From NCBI GenBank assembly GCA_026018925.1, contig JAKSZU010000018.1:28768452-28832451 (forward strand): 64,000 bases of DNA, read 5' to 3'. Source of the stretch: Tupaia tana. Lineage: Eukaryota > Chordata > Mammalia > Scandentia > Tupaiidae. Under the pieces are notes generated by a model. That model was not told the origin of the DNA. It was given only the letters and a program-made list of their open reading frames with translations, and made no database searches. This document shows, in pieces, positions 40,738-51,540 of the stretch (its first letter is position 1; each line of letters begins with the position of its first letter). A program made the translations under genes and the position numbers.

Positions 40738-41000
40738 GCTGCCAGCAGATGGCATTGTTACGTTGCCGGACTCCCACATGGTCAACTGGGGTTCAAGTCC
40801 TGGACCCAGTGCCTTGAAACTCAATGCTGGGCACGTGTGCATGCATGCTCAAGATCCCCAGAAGGAGAATGGGAAGGGAGGGGATTACGGCATGGCCATC
40901 CCCTGTGGGGGGGCGGGGGGGTGTTTCTTACTTTCTGTCTCTGTCTCTCTGGCAAATGCATGCGCCCTGTTGCAAAGATCTCTCTCAAAAATAAAGTTTC
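40738..41000 (+). mobile_element. SINE, long type A/C, first of a pair
   Basis: Starts GCTGCCAGCAGATGGC; the G run at 40908-40921 replaces the usual C6-T-G6 palindrome. Confidence 0.78.
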
Positions 41001-41002
41001 AG

Positions 41003-41263
41003 GGGCCAACAGATGGCATAGCAGTTACATCTCTAGATTCCCACATGACTGCCAGTGGTTCAAGCCCCAGACCTGGTGGCTTGAAAGACACTGGGCATGT
41101 GTGTATGCGTGCCCAAAATCCCAGAAGGAGAATGGAGGAGAGGGGATTGCAGTGTGGCCGTCCCCCCGGGGGTGAGTTCTCACTTTCCCTCTCACTGTCT
41201 GTTGTTTCTCTCTTTCTCTGGCTACTGCAGGTGTCATAAGTCAAAAACCTCTTTTTTTAAAAA
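41003..41263 (+). mobile_element. SINE, long type A/C, second of a pair
   Basis: GGGCCAACAGATGGCATAGC head; abuts the previous copy. Flanks resemble AAAGAGTTNTGG on the outer sides. Confidence 0.78.
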
Positions 41264-41879
41264 AGAGTTTTGGAAAGGTAATATATATGAAATAAAAATT
41301 TCAAAGTCAAAATAGTCAAAGGGCCTTTATATACCTGCTCTCCGCAGTTACCCCCTCTGGGGTTGATCTGGTCTCACAGGGAAGGGGCCGCATCGTGCAC
41401 AGCCATTCTGGCTTCGGCTGGGGTGAAATCACCGTGTTCTGTGGTTTATCATCACCCTGCTGCTTTCTGAGATGCTAAATGGCAAGAAGCATTCTCGGAG
41501 TAGCTCCGAGGATGGTGGGGGCTGCCGGGAAAAGTGCTCCATTGCTGCCTTTGGGGACAGTCACCCCACAGCTCCCAGTGCCTTGACTCTTAGTTGAGTT
41601 CAGTGTGGACAGCTTTGCCCTTTGTCTTCTCACTGACAGCCGAACTGGAGCTGCTGTTTCCACAAAACTGCCCCTCTCCTTTGAGAGTCCTCAGTTGTTC
41701 GGCATCACAGAGCACCCTGCAGTCCAGGTGACAGCCCACCCAGCAGGGCCGACCCTGCAGCCTTCAGTGTCATTGCGCTTGTCCTGAACCATATTAGCAC
41801 TCAGGCTGTAGGTGCCTCAGGCCTGTCTCCTAGCTTTTTGGGCTGCAGCGAGAACCCTCAGAAGGGGGTGGGGGCTGGG
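41264..41879. other. Intergenic sequence, nothing recognised
   Basis: Moderately GC-rich unique sequence. Short open frames only. Confidence 0.45.
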
Positions 41880-42050
41880 GGCCAGCAGGGGGCATGGAGG
41901 TTAAGACCGCTGGACTCCCACATGGCTGACCATGGTTCGAGTCCTGGACCTGGTGGCTTGCTTTCTCACTCCACCCCTCCTCCACTCTGTCCCTTTCTGG
42001 TAATAAATAAATAAAGTTAAATAAAATAATTCTTTAAAAAAAAGAAAAAA
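41880..42050 (+). mobile_element. SINE, short type B
   Basis: GGGCCAGCAGGGGGCATGGAG, perfect GGTTCGAGTCC B box, AT tail. Confidence 0.87.
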
Positions 42051-42679
42051 AGAGCTGGGTAGGGGCTGGAGGATGTTACTTCAGAGCTGCTTGTCTCTGG
42101 CCCCTATAGAGGGAAATCTTCCCTCCAATCTGGAGTCTTGTGGGATGAAAGATGCTTTTGTGGTTGCGAGGAAACCCGGGTTAATTTCTCGTCTCTTCTC
42201 GGAGCCAGGACGTCAGCGAGAGCTCCTGGAAGTTCAGACAAAGACAGTAGGGCACTCTCCTCTCACAGAGCCCCTTTCACCCCAGGACACGCTTGTCAGG
42301 CTATGTGTGGGGATTACGTCACCCGCTTTCTCGGGGTGGCAGCGGTGGCTGCAGCTGCTGACTTCCCAGATGCTTCACATAACCGTGGAGAGGAAGTGAG
42401 GGGGCGCGTAGGGTGGTGGGTGTGTTATCTCAGCTGGATCCGGGCCAGAATGGACAGTGGCATCAGCAGCTGCACAGCCTTGCCTTCAGCTTCCCAGCTC
42501 TCAGGGAGATGGCAGCCAGCACTGAGGCCAAGAAGGAAGGAGAGAAAGGGGCAGGGTGTCAGGGTTAGAGGCCTCCCTCCTGGAGCTGGGCTAGCATGAC
42601 CATGGGCCATGGTACCTGGAGTAGGTTCATTGCCAAGAGCCTTGGGAGTTAGGGTGTTTTTGAGAAGGAGTTGCCTCCT
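42051..42679. other. Intergenic sequence, nothing recognised
   Basis: GC-rich; open frames of 108-153 codons overlap on both strands without a family match. Confidence 0.4.
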
Positions 42680-42927
42680 CCTCCTCCTTTTTCTTTTTAG
42701 AGAGGTTTTTGCTATAGGGCGTGTGCGCTCGCCTGAAAGAGAGACAGAAAGCGAGAAATCACCGCCCGGGGGATGGTCATGCCGCAATCCCTTCTCCATT
42801 CTCTTGAGATCTTGGGCATGCATGCACATGTGCCCGGTGTGAGTTTAAGCCACTGGGTTTGGGACTCGAACTGCAGTCAACCACGTGGGAGTCCAGCGAC
42901 ATAGCCATTATGCCAACTGCTGGTCCC
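42680..42927 (-). mobile_element. SINE, long type A2
   Basis: Reversed full-length copy; flanks AG(A/-)AGTTGCCT-like on both sides. Confidence 0.88.
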
Positions 42928-43228
42928 AAGAAGTTGCCTTCTAAATGAGAGAGGGTTAGTTCCTGGCAGGAACTCAGGAACAACATTCCCAGCAGGCCCT
43001 TATCTGCCACCAGCCCATGGTCTGCTAAAGACTGGCAGGTGGGCCAGCTCCCTCCTGGGGCATTTCTGAGGGACGTAACTAGGCCAGAGAACAAACCCCA
43101 CACTGCTTTCCCTGGGACCTCAGTGTGTTTAGCCAAAAGGCCTCAGTGTCAGGAATTCTCTGGAAATGCTCTTGGAGCTCTTGTCTGCATCTCTCCTTAT
43201 TTACTGATTGGGGCTGGTCTCAGGGTCT

Positions 43229-43262
43229 TTCTTTTTTTTTTAGAGAGGTTTTTGTTTTGTTT

Positions 43263-43306
<44 letters not shown>

Positions 43307-43492
43307 ACTATAAGGTGTGTGCACTTGCGTGCACTTGCCAGAAAGACAGAGAGAGACAGAGAGACAGAAAGTGAGAGATCACCCCATCCCCAGGGGGTGG
43401 TCACACCGCAATCCCTTCTCCATTCTCCTCTCGGGATCCTGGGCACGCATGCACACGCGCCCGGCATGAGTCTAAGCCACCAGGTCTGGGAC
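43229..43492 (-). mobile_element. SINE, long type A, head missing, with (TG)n
   Basis: Reversed body intact up to GGTCTGGGACT, but the tRNA-like head is absent. A ~36-bp TG repeat (43266-43302) sits between the tail end and the body. Confidence 0.8.
43266..43302. repeat. (TG)n microsatellite
   Basis: About 18 units, inside the SINE at 43229. Confidence 0.9.
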
Positions 43493-43673
43493 TGGCATCA
43501 CAGCCGGCTCCAGCCAACTGCAGCTCATGGGCACGTGCAAGCCCAGTGCACTCAGAGGTTTCCAGACAAACCCAGAACCTTCCCACGGGGATCAGCTTCG
43601 CAGAGTGTGTGTTTTACTACTGCATCACTGTCAGGCTCCAATATTTCCCAATTAAAAAAAAATAAAATTCAAG

Positions 43674-43980
43674 GCCAGCCAGGTAGCCTGATGGTTAAGG
43701 TGGCTGGATCCCACATGGCCAAGAGTGCAGTTCAAGTCCTATACCTGGCAGCTTGGAAGATATGCCAGGCACGTATGCACCTGCGCCCCAAATCCTGAGG
43801 AGAATGAAGAAGAAACAGTGGTGTGGTCATACCCCCCTGTGGTGATTTCTCACTTTCCATCTCTATCTTTCTCTCTCCCCTGGGGAGCACACACACCCTG
43901 TAGCAAAAAACAAAACAAAACAAAACAAAAACACTAAAATAAGTAAATGAATTAATAAAAGCTTGTGAAATTTTTAAAAA
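43674..43980 (+). mobile_element. SINE type C with (CAAAA)n tail
   Basis: GGCCAGCCAGGTAGCCTGATGG head; tail of CAAAA units then AT-rich. AAAATAAAATTCAAG on both sides (43659 and 43981). Confidence 0.83.
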
Positions 43981-43995
43981 AAAATAAAATTCAAG

Positions 43996-44147
43996 GCCAA
44001 CCAGGTGGCATGGTGGTTAAGGTGGCTGTTCTTTTACATGTATTTATCTATTTGTGATTTTTCAGGCTGTCAGGTTGAACTGTGGTCAGCCATGTGGGGC
44101 CAGTGCCACAACCACCACAGCAACCACCACACCACCTGCTGGGCCCT
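43996..44147. mobile_element. Two SINE head fragments
   Basis: Forward head 43996-44031 (GGCCAACCAGGTGGCATGG) starting right after the duplicated flank, then from about 44045 a reversed B fragment ending CACCACCTGCTGGGCCC. Confidence 0.6.
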
Positions 44148-45220
44148 GTCATGAGCTTTGCTCTGTGCCAGATATGACGAACATCCCTTTTAAAAAAAAA
44201 AATCACATTTGGATTCTTTGGCCTGTCTCTGTCTAAAGACAGCCGAGAACCTGCACGGTAACACCTTCTCTTGGTGTTTGTTGGTGGTTTTGTCTCTTGA
44301 GAGCGGCTCCGAACAGGAGTGAGTGAGTGGACGTGACACATCTGAGCACAGAGGCCAGACCTGCGGGGAAGAGATGCATGGAGCAACTCGACCCCAGGCA
44401 CGTCAGCAGGTTCGGCCTCCTCCACTGCCACAGGAGAAACCCTTACGTTCCCTTTACAGAATTCCAGTATGTAACTGACATCTCTATACCTTTCCCATAA
44501 CCTGTTTGTAGGATCCTGTTGTGCGAACCACAAGCGCCCCGGGGCTGTGCTAGAGGCACTCCGCATTGCAAATCCACAGGGCGCTGAACATCTGGAGGAA
44601 GCCTGAGCCTTGGAAAAACTGTGCCTCTTGGTATCCATGGAGTCTGAAGCAAAGCAAAACAGTGTTCGAGGGGTGGGATATGGAAATGGATTAAACCGGA
44701 CCCCTCGTTAAAGGGGTGTAGAATGTCACTGAGAGTCTCTCAGCTTTCATTGCGTGAGAGTAATAAATATTAGTAAGAGCCTTCATGGGTTCTCTCATCA
44801 CTTGGGTTTCCCCCAGCACTGACTTCTGGAAAGTCTAAAATGGGGGATCCTCCTGGTATTTGGGAGGGAATACAGTAAAATCAGTCAGTTCAGTAAAATC
44901 TATCCAGAAATGCATCAGCCTTTGGATTCCGAGTCATCCTCCAAAGCCTTCTCCCCTCCTCCAAGACCGCCCTCACGGCCACTGGAACCTAGAGCACCTT
45001 CCAAGCCTGGGACTTCTTTTCTTGGTTTTGGAAACCAGCCTTAGCCTCCAGTTATGAGATGGAGAGCTGTAATCCTCACTCCCTCCGTGCTGGCTGCCAG
45101 GTGGGACCTACAACAAAAGCAAACCTCAGGCCACGAGTACAGATCTATCAGTGTGCATGCCCCGAAGATCCATGTCACCTGCTCCTGAAGCTCAGTGCAC
45201 ACGCCTGCTCGCTCTCTTGA
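44148..45220. other. Intergenic sequence, nothing recognised
   Basis: A 196-codon reverse frame (44048-44638) spans it but has no family resemblance and runs into SINE DNA. Confidence 0.4.
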
Positions 45221-45222
45221 TA

Positions 45223-45562
45223 TGTTCAGTCATCGGGAAAGTCAACTTTTTTTTTTTTTTTTGAAAGGTTTTTGCTATAGGGCACGTGCGCTCGCCAGAC
45301 AGACAGAGACATAGAGACAGAAAGCGAGAAATCACCCCCCAGAGGGGATGGTCACGCCGTAATCCCTTCTCCTCCATTCTCCTCTCGGGATCTTGGGCAC
45401 GCACGCACACACGCCCAGGGTGTGTTTTAAGCCACCAGGTCCGGGACGCGAACTACGGTCGACTACGTGGGAGTCCAGCGACATAGCCATGACGCTAACT
45501 GCTGGTTCCCAAGTCAACATTTTTTAATGCAAAAATGCAACATGACTTTCCCAGTGACTCAA
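45223..45562. mobile_element. TA-flanked palindromic MITE, copy 4, split by a SINE
   Basis: Left arm 45223-45246 (TCAGTCATCGGGAAAGTCAAC), right arm 45511-45562 (ATGACTTTCCCAGTGACTCAA at its end), outer TA on both sides. The SINE at 45247-45510 interrupts it. Confidence 0.85.
45247..45510 (-). mobile_element. SINE, long type A1, nested in a MITE
   Basis: Reversed; A1 diagnostics (GGGACGCGAACTACGGTCGA, CTGGTTCCC). Target duplication AAGTCAAC of MITE sequence at 45239 and 45511. Confidence 0.92.
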
Positions 45563-45621
45563 TATTTTAAATGGCCAATGTGAGGCTGTGTGGACAGCAA
45601 GGTCAGGTAAGAAAGCTGGAG

Positions 45622-45864
45622 CAAGCTGGATGCTGGTGTAGCAGTGACATGACAAGGCTGACTCACATGGGAAGGTCCTGGGTTAGTGTCCAGAGACCTC
45701 CCTGAGTATGCCAGGCACACGCATGCCCATGATGTGGGGCTGGCTAGGACTGGAGTGCTATGTGAGGACCCTGTATTTGAGGGTGGGGAGGTGCTGTCCC
45801 TCTGTCTGTCTCTGTCTCCCTCTCATGAAGAAAATAAACAAACTTGAGAAGAAAAAAAAAAAAA
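45622..45864 (+). mobile_element. SINE, type D
   Basis: GCTGGTGTAGCAGTGACATG, CCTGAGTATGCCAGGCAC, GGGCTGGCTAGGACTGGAGT, CT-rich stretch and A-tail. Confidence 0.7.
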
Positions 45865-45879
45865 GAGAGAAAATGAAGA

Positions 45880-46050
45880 GGCCGGCAGGTGGTGTGGTGG
45901 TTAAGATGTTGAACTCCCACATGGCTGATGACAGTTTGAGTCCTGGTTCTGGTAGCTTGCTTTCTCTCTCCCTGTCTCTGTCTCTCATCATATTGAAGAA
46001 TAATAATAAATAAATAAAATTAAATGAATAATTATAAAAAAAAAAAAAGG
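45880..46050 (+). mobile_element. SINE, short type B
   Basis: GGCCGGCAGGTGGTGTGGTGG head; AT tail ending in A(12). Confidence 0.85.
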
Positions 46051-46196
46051 AAAGAGAAAAGGAGGACCGGCTGGGAATCTTCTGTGAGGTGTGTGGGTTT
46101 GGGGGAGAGGAGTGGCAGGTCCTATAGGAGTTGTAGACTGGGATGTCTGAGGGCTCTTACATGCCTGGGCTCACCAATCTCTTATTCCCTGTTTGT

Positions 46197-46281
46197 TTTT
46201 TTTTTTTTTTTTTTTTTTAAATAATTTCTTATTTAACTTTATTTAACTTTATTTATTTATTTACTTTAATTGACCAGAAAG

Positions 46282-46329
<48 letters not shown>

Positions 46330-46533
46330 TGAGAAAGCAAGCTGCCAGGTCCAGGACTCGAACCGCAGTCAGCCATGTGGGAGTCCAGCACCCTTAACCA
46401 CTGCACCACCTGCCGGCCCCAAAAAATCGTGCACTCGCCGAGAGAGACAGAGAGAGAGAGAGTGAGATGGACTCGATGCCGCAATCCTCCAGCCTCCATA
46501 GGTTTTTGCCATAGGGCGGGCGCCACCACGCCC
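46197..46533 (-). mobile_element. Composite SINE: type B plus permuted type A pieces
   Basis: One unit flanked by CTTATTCCCTGTTT at 46181 and about 46534. Left part is a normal reversed B copy (to ~46420) with a long (GA)n. Right part has GTGCACTCGCCGAGAG, GCCGCAATCCTCC, then AGGTTTTTGCCATAGGGCG and CCACCACGCCCC, i.e. type A segments in the wrong order. Confidence 0.75.
46285..46325. repeat. (GA)n microsatellite
   Basis: About 20 units, grown from the purine stretch of the SINE. Confidence 0.9.
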
Positions 46534-46742
46534 CTTATTCCCTGTTTTAATGGGGCAGAGGTACCTATGTATCTGGCCAGTCATGCATTTTGGACTGGAA
46601 TCATTTTACTAAAGATGAGGTAGACCCCTGTACTAATTATAAGGGAAAGGATTTTCATCCCAGAAAGCTGGGATGGCTTGGGGCAGCATGCTGGCAGGAA
46701 ATCCAGGACACTCAATAAAAATGTAAAGAGACTGAAGATTCC

Positions 46743-47030
46743 TGGGCTAGCTGGTGGTATGGTGGATACAGTGGGTGGATCCCACATGGCTGACTGCTAG
46801 GTTTGAGTCCTAGTCCCAGCAGCTTGAAACACACACCAGGAGTGTAGGCGTGCATGCCCAAAATCCCAAAAGGAGACTGGAGGAGAAGGGATTGTGGCAT
46901 GGCCATCCTGTGTGTGTGTGTGTGTGTGTGCGTGTGTGTGTAGGAGGGGTATCTTTCTCACTACCCTCCACCTTGTCTCTCTAGTGAGTGCATGTGCCCT
47001 ATTGCAAACTTAAAATTTTTTTTTTTTTTA
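46743..47030 (+). mobile_element. SINE type C with (GT)n
   Basis: GGGCTAGCTGGTGGTATGGTGG head; GT repeat (about 46910-46942) where the C6-T-G6 palindrome would be. Confidence 0.78.
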
Positions 47031-47036
47031 AATTTG

Positions 47037-47216
47037 GAAGCCTGCAGGTGGCGTGGTGGTTCAAGGCGCTGAACTCCCACATGGCTGACCATGGGTTGAG
47101 TCCCAGACCTGGCAACTTGCTTTCTCACTTTCCCTCTTTTTCTCATTCTCTCTGGTCAAATTAAAAAAAAATAATAATAACGAATGAAGTTAAATAAAAT
47201 AATTATAAAAAAATTT
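47037..47216 (+). mobile_element. SINE, short type B
   Basis: CCTGCAGGTGGCGTGGTGG head; TTTAAATTTG borders both ends, so it follows the previous SINE's tail. Confidence 0.83.
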
Positions 47217-47221
47217 TAAAT

Positions 47222-47375
47222 TTGTGCAGCCTAATATGGTAGCCACTACTATTAAATCTAGTTATTATTAATTAAAATTAAATAAAATTCACATTTTAGT
47301 TATAGCATACTAACTGCATTTCAAGTGCTCCAAATTTACATGTGGCTACTGGCTACCTTATGGATACTTTATTTA
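47222..47375. mobile_element. MER5-like (hAT-Charlie) fragment
   Basis: TAATATGGTAGCCACTA, CATTTCAAGTGCTC and ACATGTGGCTACTGGCTACC match the inverted ends of old mammalian MER5-type elements as I remember them. Confidence 0.6.
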
Positions 47376-47386
47376 AATTAAACACT

Positions 47387-47429
47387 TTTTTATTTTAAGG
47401 TTTTTGCTGTAAGATGTATGAGCTTGCTG

Positions 47430-47462
<33 letters not shown>

Positions 47463-47661
47463 GAAGAGGAAAAGTGAGAAATCACAGGGCAGGGACGCGG
47501 ACGGTCAAGCCACAATCCCCTCTGCATTTTCCTCTCAGGATTCTGGACTTGCATGCACACGTGCCTGGTGTGCTTTTCAAGCCGCCAGGTCCAGGACTCA
47601 GACTGTGCGCTAGGCCATGTGAGATCCAGCTGCCTTAACCACCACGCCATCTGCTAGCCCT
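47387..47661 (-). mobile_element. SINE type C
   Basis: Reversed; (GACA)n at 47441-47461; ACCACGCCATCTGCTAGCCC head side. Confidence 0.8.
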
Positions 47662-47755
47662 TATTTTATTTTTATGATAGTACGTACATGAGAGACAGAG
47701 ACCCCTAGACAGGATCTTGTCATACTATGCTCCCCGCACTTCCCAGCAATGATTT
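47662..47755 (-). mobile_element. Possible SINE type D fragment
   Basis: ACAGGATCTTGTCATACTAT parallels the reversed D body at 23540. Short and uncertain. Confidence 0.35.
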
Positions 47756-48149
47756 TTATTACCACTACCCAAAAAGAATATTTAATGGAGAATAATTGTG
47801 TCCTTAATAAGCTGACTTGAGCAGGCATCTCAAACACTAATGGGCTCATGAATCACCTAGGGATGTCGTTAAATGCAAATTCTGACCCAGAAGGTCTGGG
47901 GTGAGTTTCTAGGTTCTGCATTTCTAATAAGTTCACGGGTCTTACAGTGTTGCCGGTCTATGGAGCACCATTTTGAGTAAGAAGGAGTTAGAGGATTCAT
48001 TAAAAGATGTAAGATACATTGGAGGTGTGGAGCCACAGGGGTGGATTGCAAGTTCGAAGCTGCCTGGGGAGGGCATTGTGTGGTGGTACAGTGTGGTGCA
48101 GTGGTAAAACACGATGATGCTCTTCAAATCCGACCCACATACGAGGTGT

Positions 48150-48545
48150 CATTTCCGTTATTGCATCACTAACAGGAATACTCAAGTCTGAGTGAATTTA
48201 AGAGAGCAGTGGTTTATTTTGATTCACAGTTCTGGAGGCTGGGTAGTCCAAAGACATCTCAAAATGGTGCCAGGGAGAACTTGGAAAAGAGAAGAGAATA
48301 GTCTGTATCCATGTGACTCTGTCTACCCCATTTCCTCTCCTTTTATACACACCTGAGCTTAATCAGGGGGCTTCACCCCAATGACTTTATCACACCCAAA
48401 GGCCCCCACCCTAGGACACTATGCCTTTACAACACAATCCAAATCCCATCACGGGAAGTTGGGGAGGCACACAATCACCACTAAGACCAAATACCAAAAC
48501 ATGAACCTTTGGGGGACAAACCATGATTCAAACCATGCAGAAGGG
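48150..48545 (-). mobile_element. Solo LTR of the ERVL-MaLR type, antisense
   Basis: GATTCACAGTTCTGGAGGCT, CCCAAAGGCCCCCACCCTAG and GACAAACCATGATTCAAACC, in this order, are the antisense landmarks of MST/THE1/MLT-type LTRs. No internal viral genes are present. It is an ancient retroposon relic. Confidence 0.72.
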
Positions 48546-48988
48546 TTGAAGGTTAAGGATTCCAAATTACCACTGTTACAATGTTCATGCATTGCTTCCA
48601 GTGTTTTTGCCATGCACATTGTTACTGTTTATTTGGTGCCCCCCCCCCTCCCCATGAATGCCATCTCTTAGTATTCAACTCTTGTCAAGCCCCTTCACCT
48701 TGAGTTTGGGCTGGCCCTGCCACTGGCTTTAACTACAACACGTAGCAGAAATGAAGTTCTGCACTAGGTCTAGGTCGAAGAGACGGGAGCAGCTTCTGCT
48801 TTCATATCGTTGAAACCCTCAGCACCGGAAGTCTGGCTACTCTATGGAGAGGCCCGTGGAGGACAGGGAGGCCTGAGCCTATGGAGAATCCGGGCCTCAG
48901 CTGTCAGCTGAATGCTGCTGTGCATTCTAACAGATTGCCCAGAGAGCTTGCTGCCGGGGAGAATCAGGAGCAAATAAATTGGTCATTA
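48546..48988. other. Intergenic sequence, nothing recognised
   Basis: Contains a C(9) run near 48641. No gene signal. Confidence 0.4.
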
Positions 48989-49238
48989 AAATGCAACCAG
49001 TGGTGAGTGGGTAAGGCAGCTGGATCCCACATAGCTGACTCAACAGTTCGAACCCAGACTTGGCTTCAAAATCCCACTGGGTGTGTGTGTACAGTGCACT
49101 CCAAATCCTGAGGAGAATGAAGGAGAAGGGATTGTGGCATGGCCATCCCCCCCGGGGGGGGGGGTGATTTCTCACCTTCCTTCTCTCTTTCTCTTTCTGT
49201 GCACATGCAACCTATGGTAAAAACCTAAACAAAAAAGG
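48989..49238 (+). mobile_element. SINE type C
   Basis: GTGAGTGGGTAAGGCAGCTG head, GTTCGAACCC B box; C(6)G(10) slipped palindrome near 49148-49164. Confidence 0.8.
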
Positions 49239-50385
49239 AAAGAAATGTGGTGAGAGATGGCGTATTGTTGGGTAGAAGGTGTGATTCCTAACCTGGGTTA
49301 TGAGATGGAGGGATGCTTTCTGGGGTAGACACAAGTGGTTAGGCCCAGGTGGGGAAGCCAGCCTCCTGTGACAGTGAGAGTGTGGATTTCCTTCACATCC
49401 TTTACAACCCTCAGCCTCCGAGGCAGAGCTGGGCAGGTACTACCTCAGGTGGACCAGGCTGGGATGCTGGGGTGCTGGGGTGGGAGGGTGCTGCCTTCCA
49501 GATCTTTCCCCTCCAGCTCCTGAGGACAGGACCTGACTCCAAGCAACAAGGCAGCCCTGGACACGGGTGGGGCAGGCTCCTCGTCCCTGCCTGCTGCCAC
49601 CTGCTCCAGCCCTGTGGGTTAGGCCTGGGTGTGAGGCCACGGGTGGGGGTTCTCTCCTTCCGTTCTCCACCCCTAATCCCTTGCAGCTGTTGTCTCCCCA
49701 GGGAAGACAGTTGTGTCAAAGGGAAGGGAAATGGTTATTTTGAGTTGGTCACTGGATTCTGACCAGGAAGCTTGAATGGCGATGCTGGAGTCTGGCCATT
49801 GGGTGGGCGAGCAGGACCAGAGCTGGCCGGCTGGAGGGCCACAGCCACAGGGCTGTCCTCGCCAGCATGGGGGCAGTCCAGGAGAGATGGGCCAGGGAGA
49901 AACAGGCCAGAGGTGGAGGATGCAACAAATGCACCCCATGGGTGCCCTGGGGTGGTCTGGATTGGCCGAAGGGGGTGGACAAGGTGAACATAGTCTCCCC
50001 AGATTAGCCCCTGTGCAACAGCAGGGGAGGAAAGGAGGTCCCTGCACCTGGGACTGAGGCTGCTGTGTGTTTTACTGGAAGGGACTGGGCTGGCTGGGCC
50101 CCTGGTGGTGACAGTCTCTCTCTTCCAGGGAGGCCCTTCCCAGCATCTCCTTTCCATCTGAAGGCAGGCTGAGTGGGGTCCTCACCCCCTATGGCATTGT
50201 CTGTGCTTCCTGCTGGTGGTTCATTGCAGGGCAATGAGCCGAATAGATGGGGCCCACTGGGCCTGGGAAAGTGAGTGGCCCAGAATCTAAGACTTCCCCT
50301 ACGGGCAGGTGAATTTGAACTTGCATCTTGGCTCTGCTGCTTATCTGCTGGGGGTCTGCAACCTCAGGGCTGTAATTCTTTTTTG
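49239..50385. other. GC-rich intergenic sequence
   Basis: Open frames of 70-140 codons on both strands, all mutually overlapping and without family resemblance. Read as non-coding. Confidence 0.45.
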
Positions 50386-50590
50386 TTTGTGTGTTTAAAC
50401 TTAATTTCTTGAGAAGGAGAGAGAGAAAGACAAGCAGCCTCAACTGTATCTCACACCAAAGTCCCTCCTCCTCACCTTCCCAGCCAGCTAGGATCATCAC
50501 AGCACGAGCCGTACAGGTCGGCCAGGGAACCTGCCGTCTTCGCACGGCTCCAGATCGCTCGAGCAGCGTGTCACCGCCGTGCCATCCAGC
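50386..50590 (-). mobile_element. Probable SINE type D
   Basis: GAGAAGGAGAGAGAGAAAG tail side, CCAGCTAGGATCATCACAGC, then CACCGCCGTGCCATCCAGCC head side, in the D order but decayed. Confidence 0.45.
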
Positions 50591-51134
50591 CGGCTGCTCG
50601 TGACCAAGCCTTTAATGTCGCCAAGCCTTTCCATGTTATAGAAACAGAAATTATAGCAGCAACCTGCACCTGCTAGGGGCATGGCGGGGATTCGCTGAGG
50701 AAATGAAAGGAACCAGGCCCCAGCACATGGTGAGTGTTGTCATGGTGACAGTGTTGTCACTGCTCCAGGCGGTGGCATCATCCCTCTTGGGCCCTGAGTG
50801 AGTCTGCCTGCATAGAGGGTGCCAGAGGGGTGGCAAGTAGAGGAGAAATGGGGGTGTCTTTGCCAGGAAGGAAGACTGAGGCACCCCAAACTGTGGGGAG
50901 GAAGGAGAAGAAGCGACTGCACTTGGGCCCCAGGAGGGCAGCGCCCACCGTGTTGTCTCTGCTGGATCCCAGCACCGAGGACAGTGCCTGGCCCTGGATG
51001 GGTGGTTTCCTTGGGTGTGGCCTGTCCCGGGCCCTGGCTGAAGATGACTGGATGATGAGCTTCTGGGCTGCACAATGCCCAGGATATAGCCATTAGATTT
51101 TTCTTTCTGGAATTTGAATGGGAAATAGGAGAGG

Positions 51135-51540
51135 TCCTCAGACAGTTCATGAAAAATGCATATTTATGAAAAAATTTTGCATGGATTTCACATCTTTGGG
51201 GACCAAAATAAACTTGTACTTTAATTCCATTTTTTTCCATGAACTTTATTATTTTGGGGGGGAGAGAGATTTTGCTATAGGCCATGTGTGCTCACCAGAG
51301 AAACAGAGAAAGGCAGAAAGACAGAAAGTGAGAAATCCCCCCTCCCCCACCCAGGGAGGATGGCCACGTCACAATCTCTTCTCTTCCGTTCTCCTCTTGG
51401 GACTTTGGACGCACACACACACACACATGCCTGGTGTGAGTTTCAAGCCACCGGGTCTAGGACTCAAACCACGGTCAACTATGTGGTGGTCCAGTGCCTA
51501 CTACGCCACCTGCCGGCCCCTCCATGAACTTGTTGAAGTC
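51135..51540. mobile_element. DNA-transposon-like element split by a SINE
   Basis: Imperfect inverted ends (CCTCAGACAGTTCATGAA at 51136; inverse CTTCAACAAGTTCATGGA at about 51538) enclose ~110 bp of AT-rich sequence (ACCAAAATAAACTTGTACTT) plus the insert 51247-51520. 13 of 18 end positions pair. Confidence 0.6.
51247..51520 (-). mobile_element. SINE, long type A/C, nested
   Basis: Reversed; 11-bp target duplication TCCATGAACTT at 51236 and 51521. Confidence 0.88.

Noticed and set aside
40703-41239. 178-codon + strand frame
   Set aside because: It is a read-through of two tandem SINEs, the same shadow peptide twice.
44048-44638. 196-codon open frame on the - strand
   Set aside because: Its distal third is reversed SINE sequence (Gly/Cys-rich repeat of CCACCACA) and the rest has no domain, promoter or splice support.
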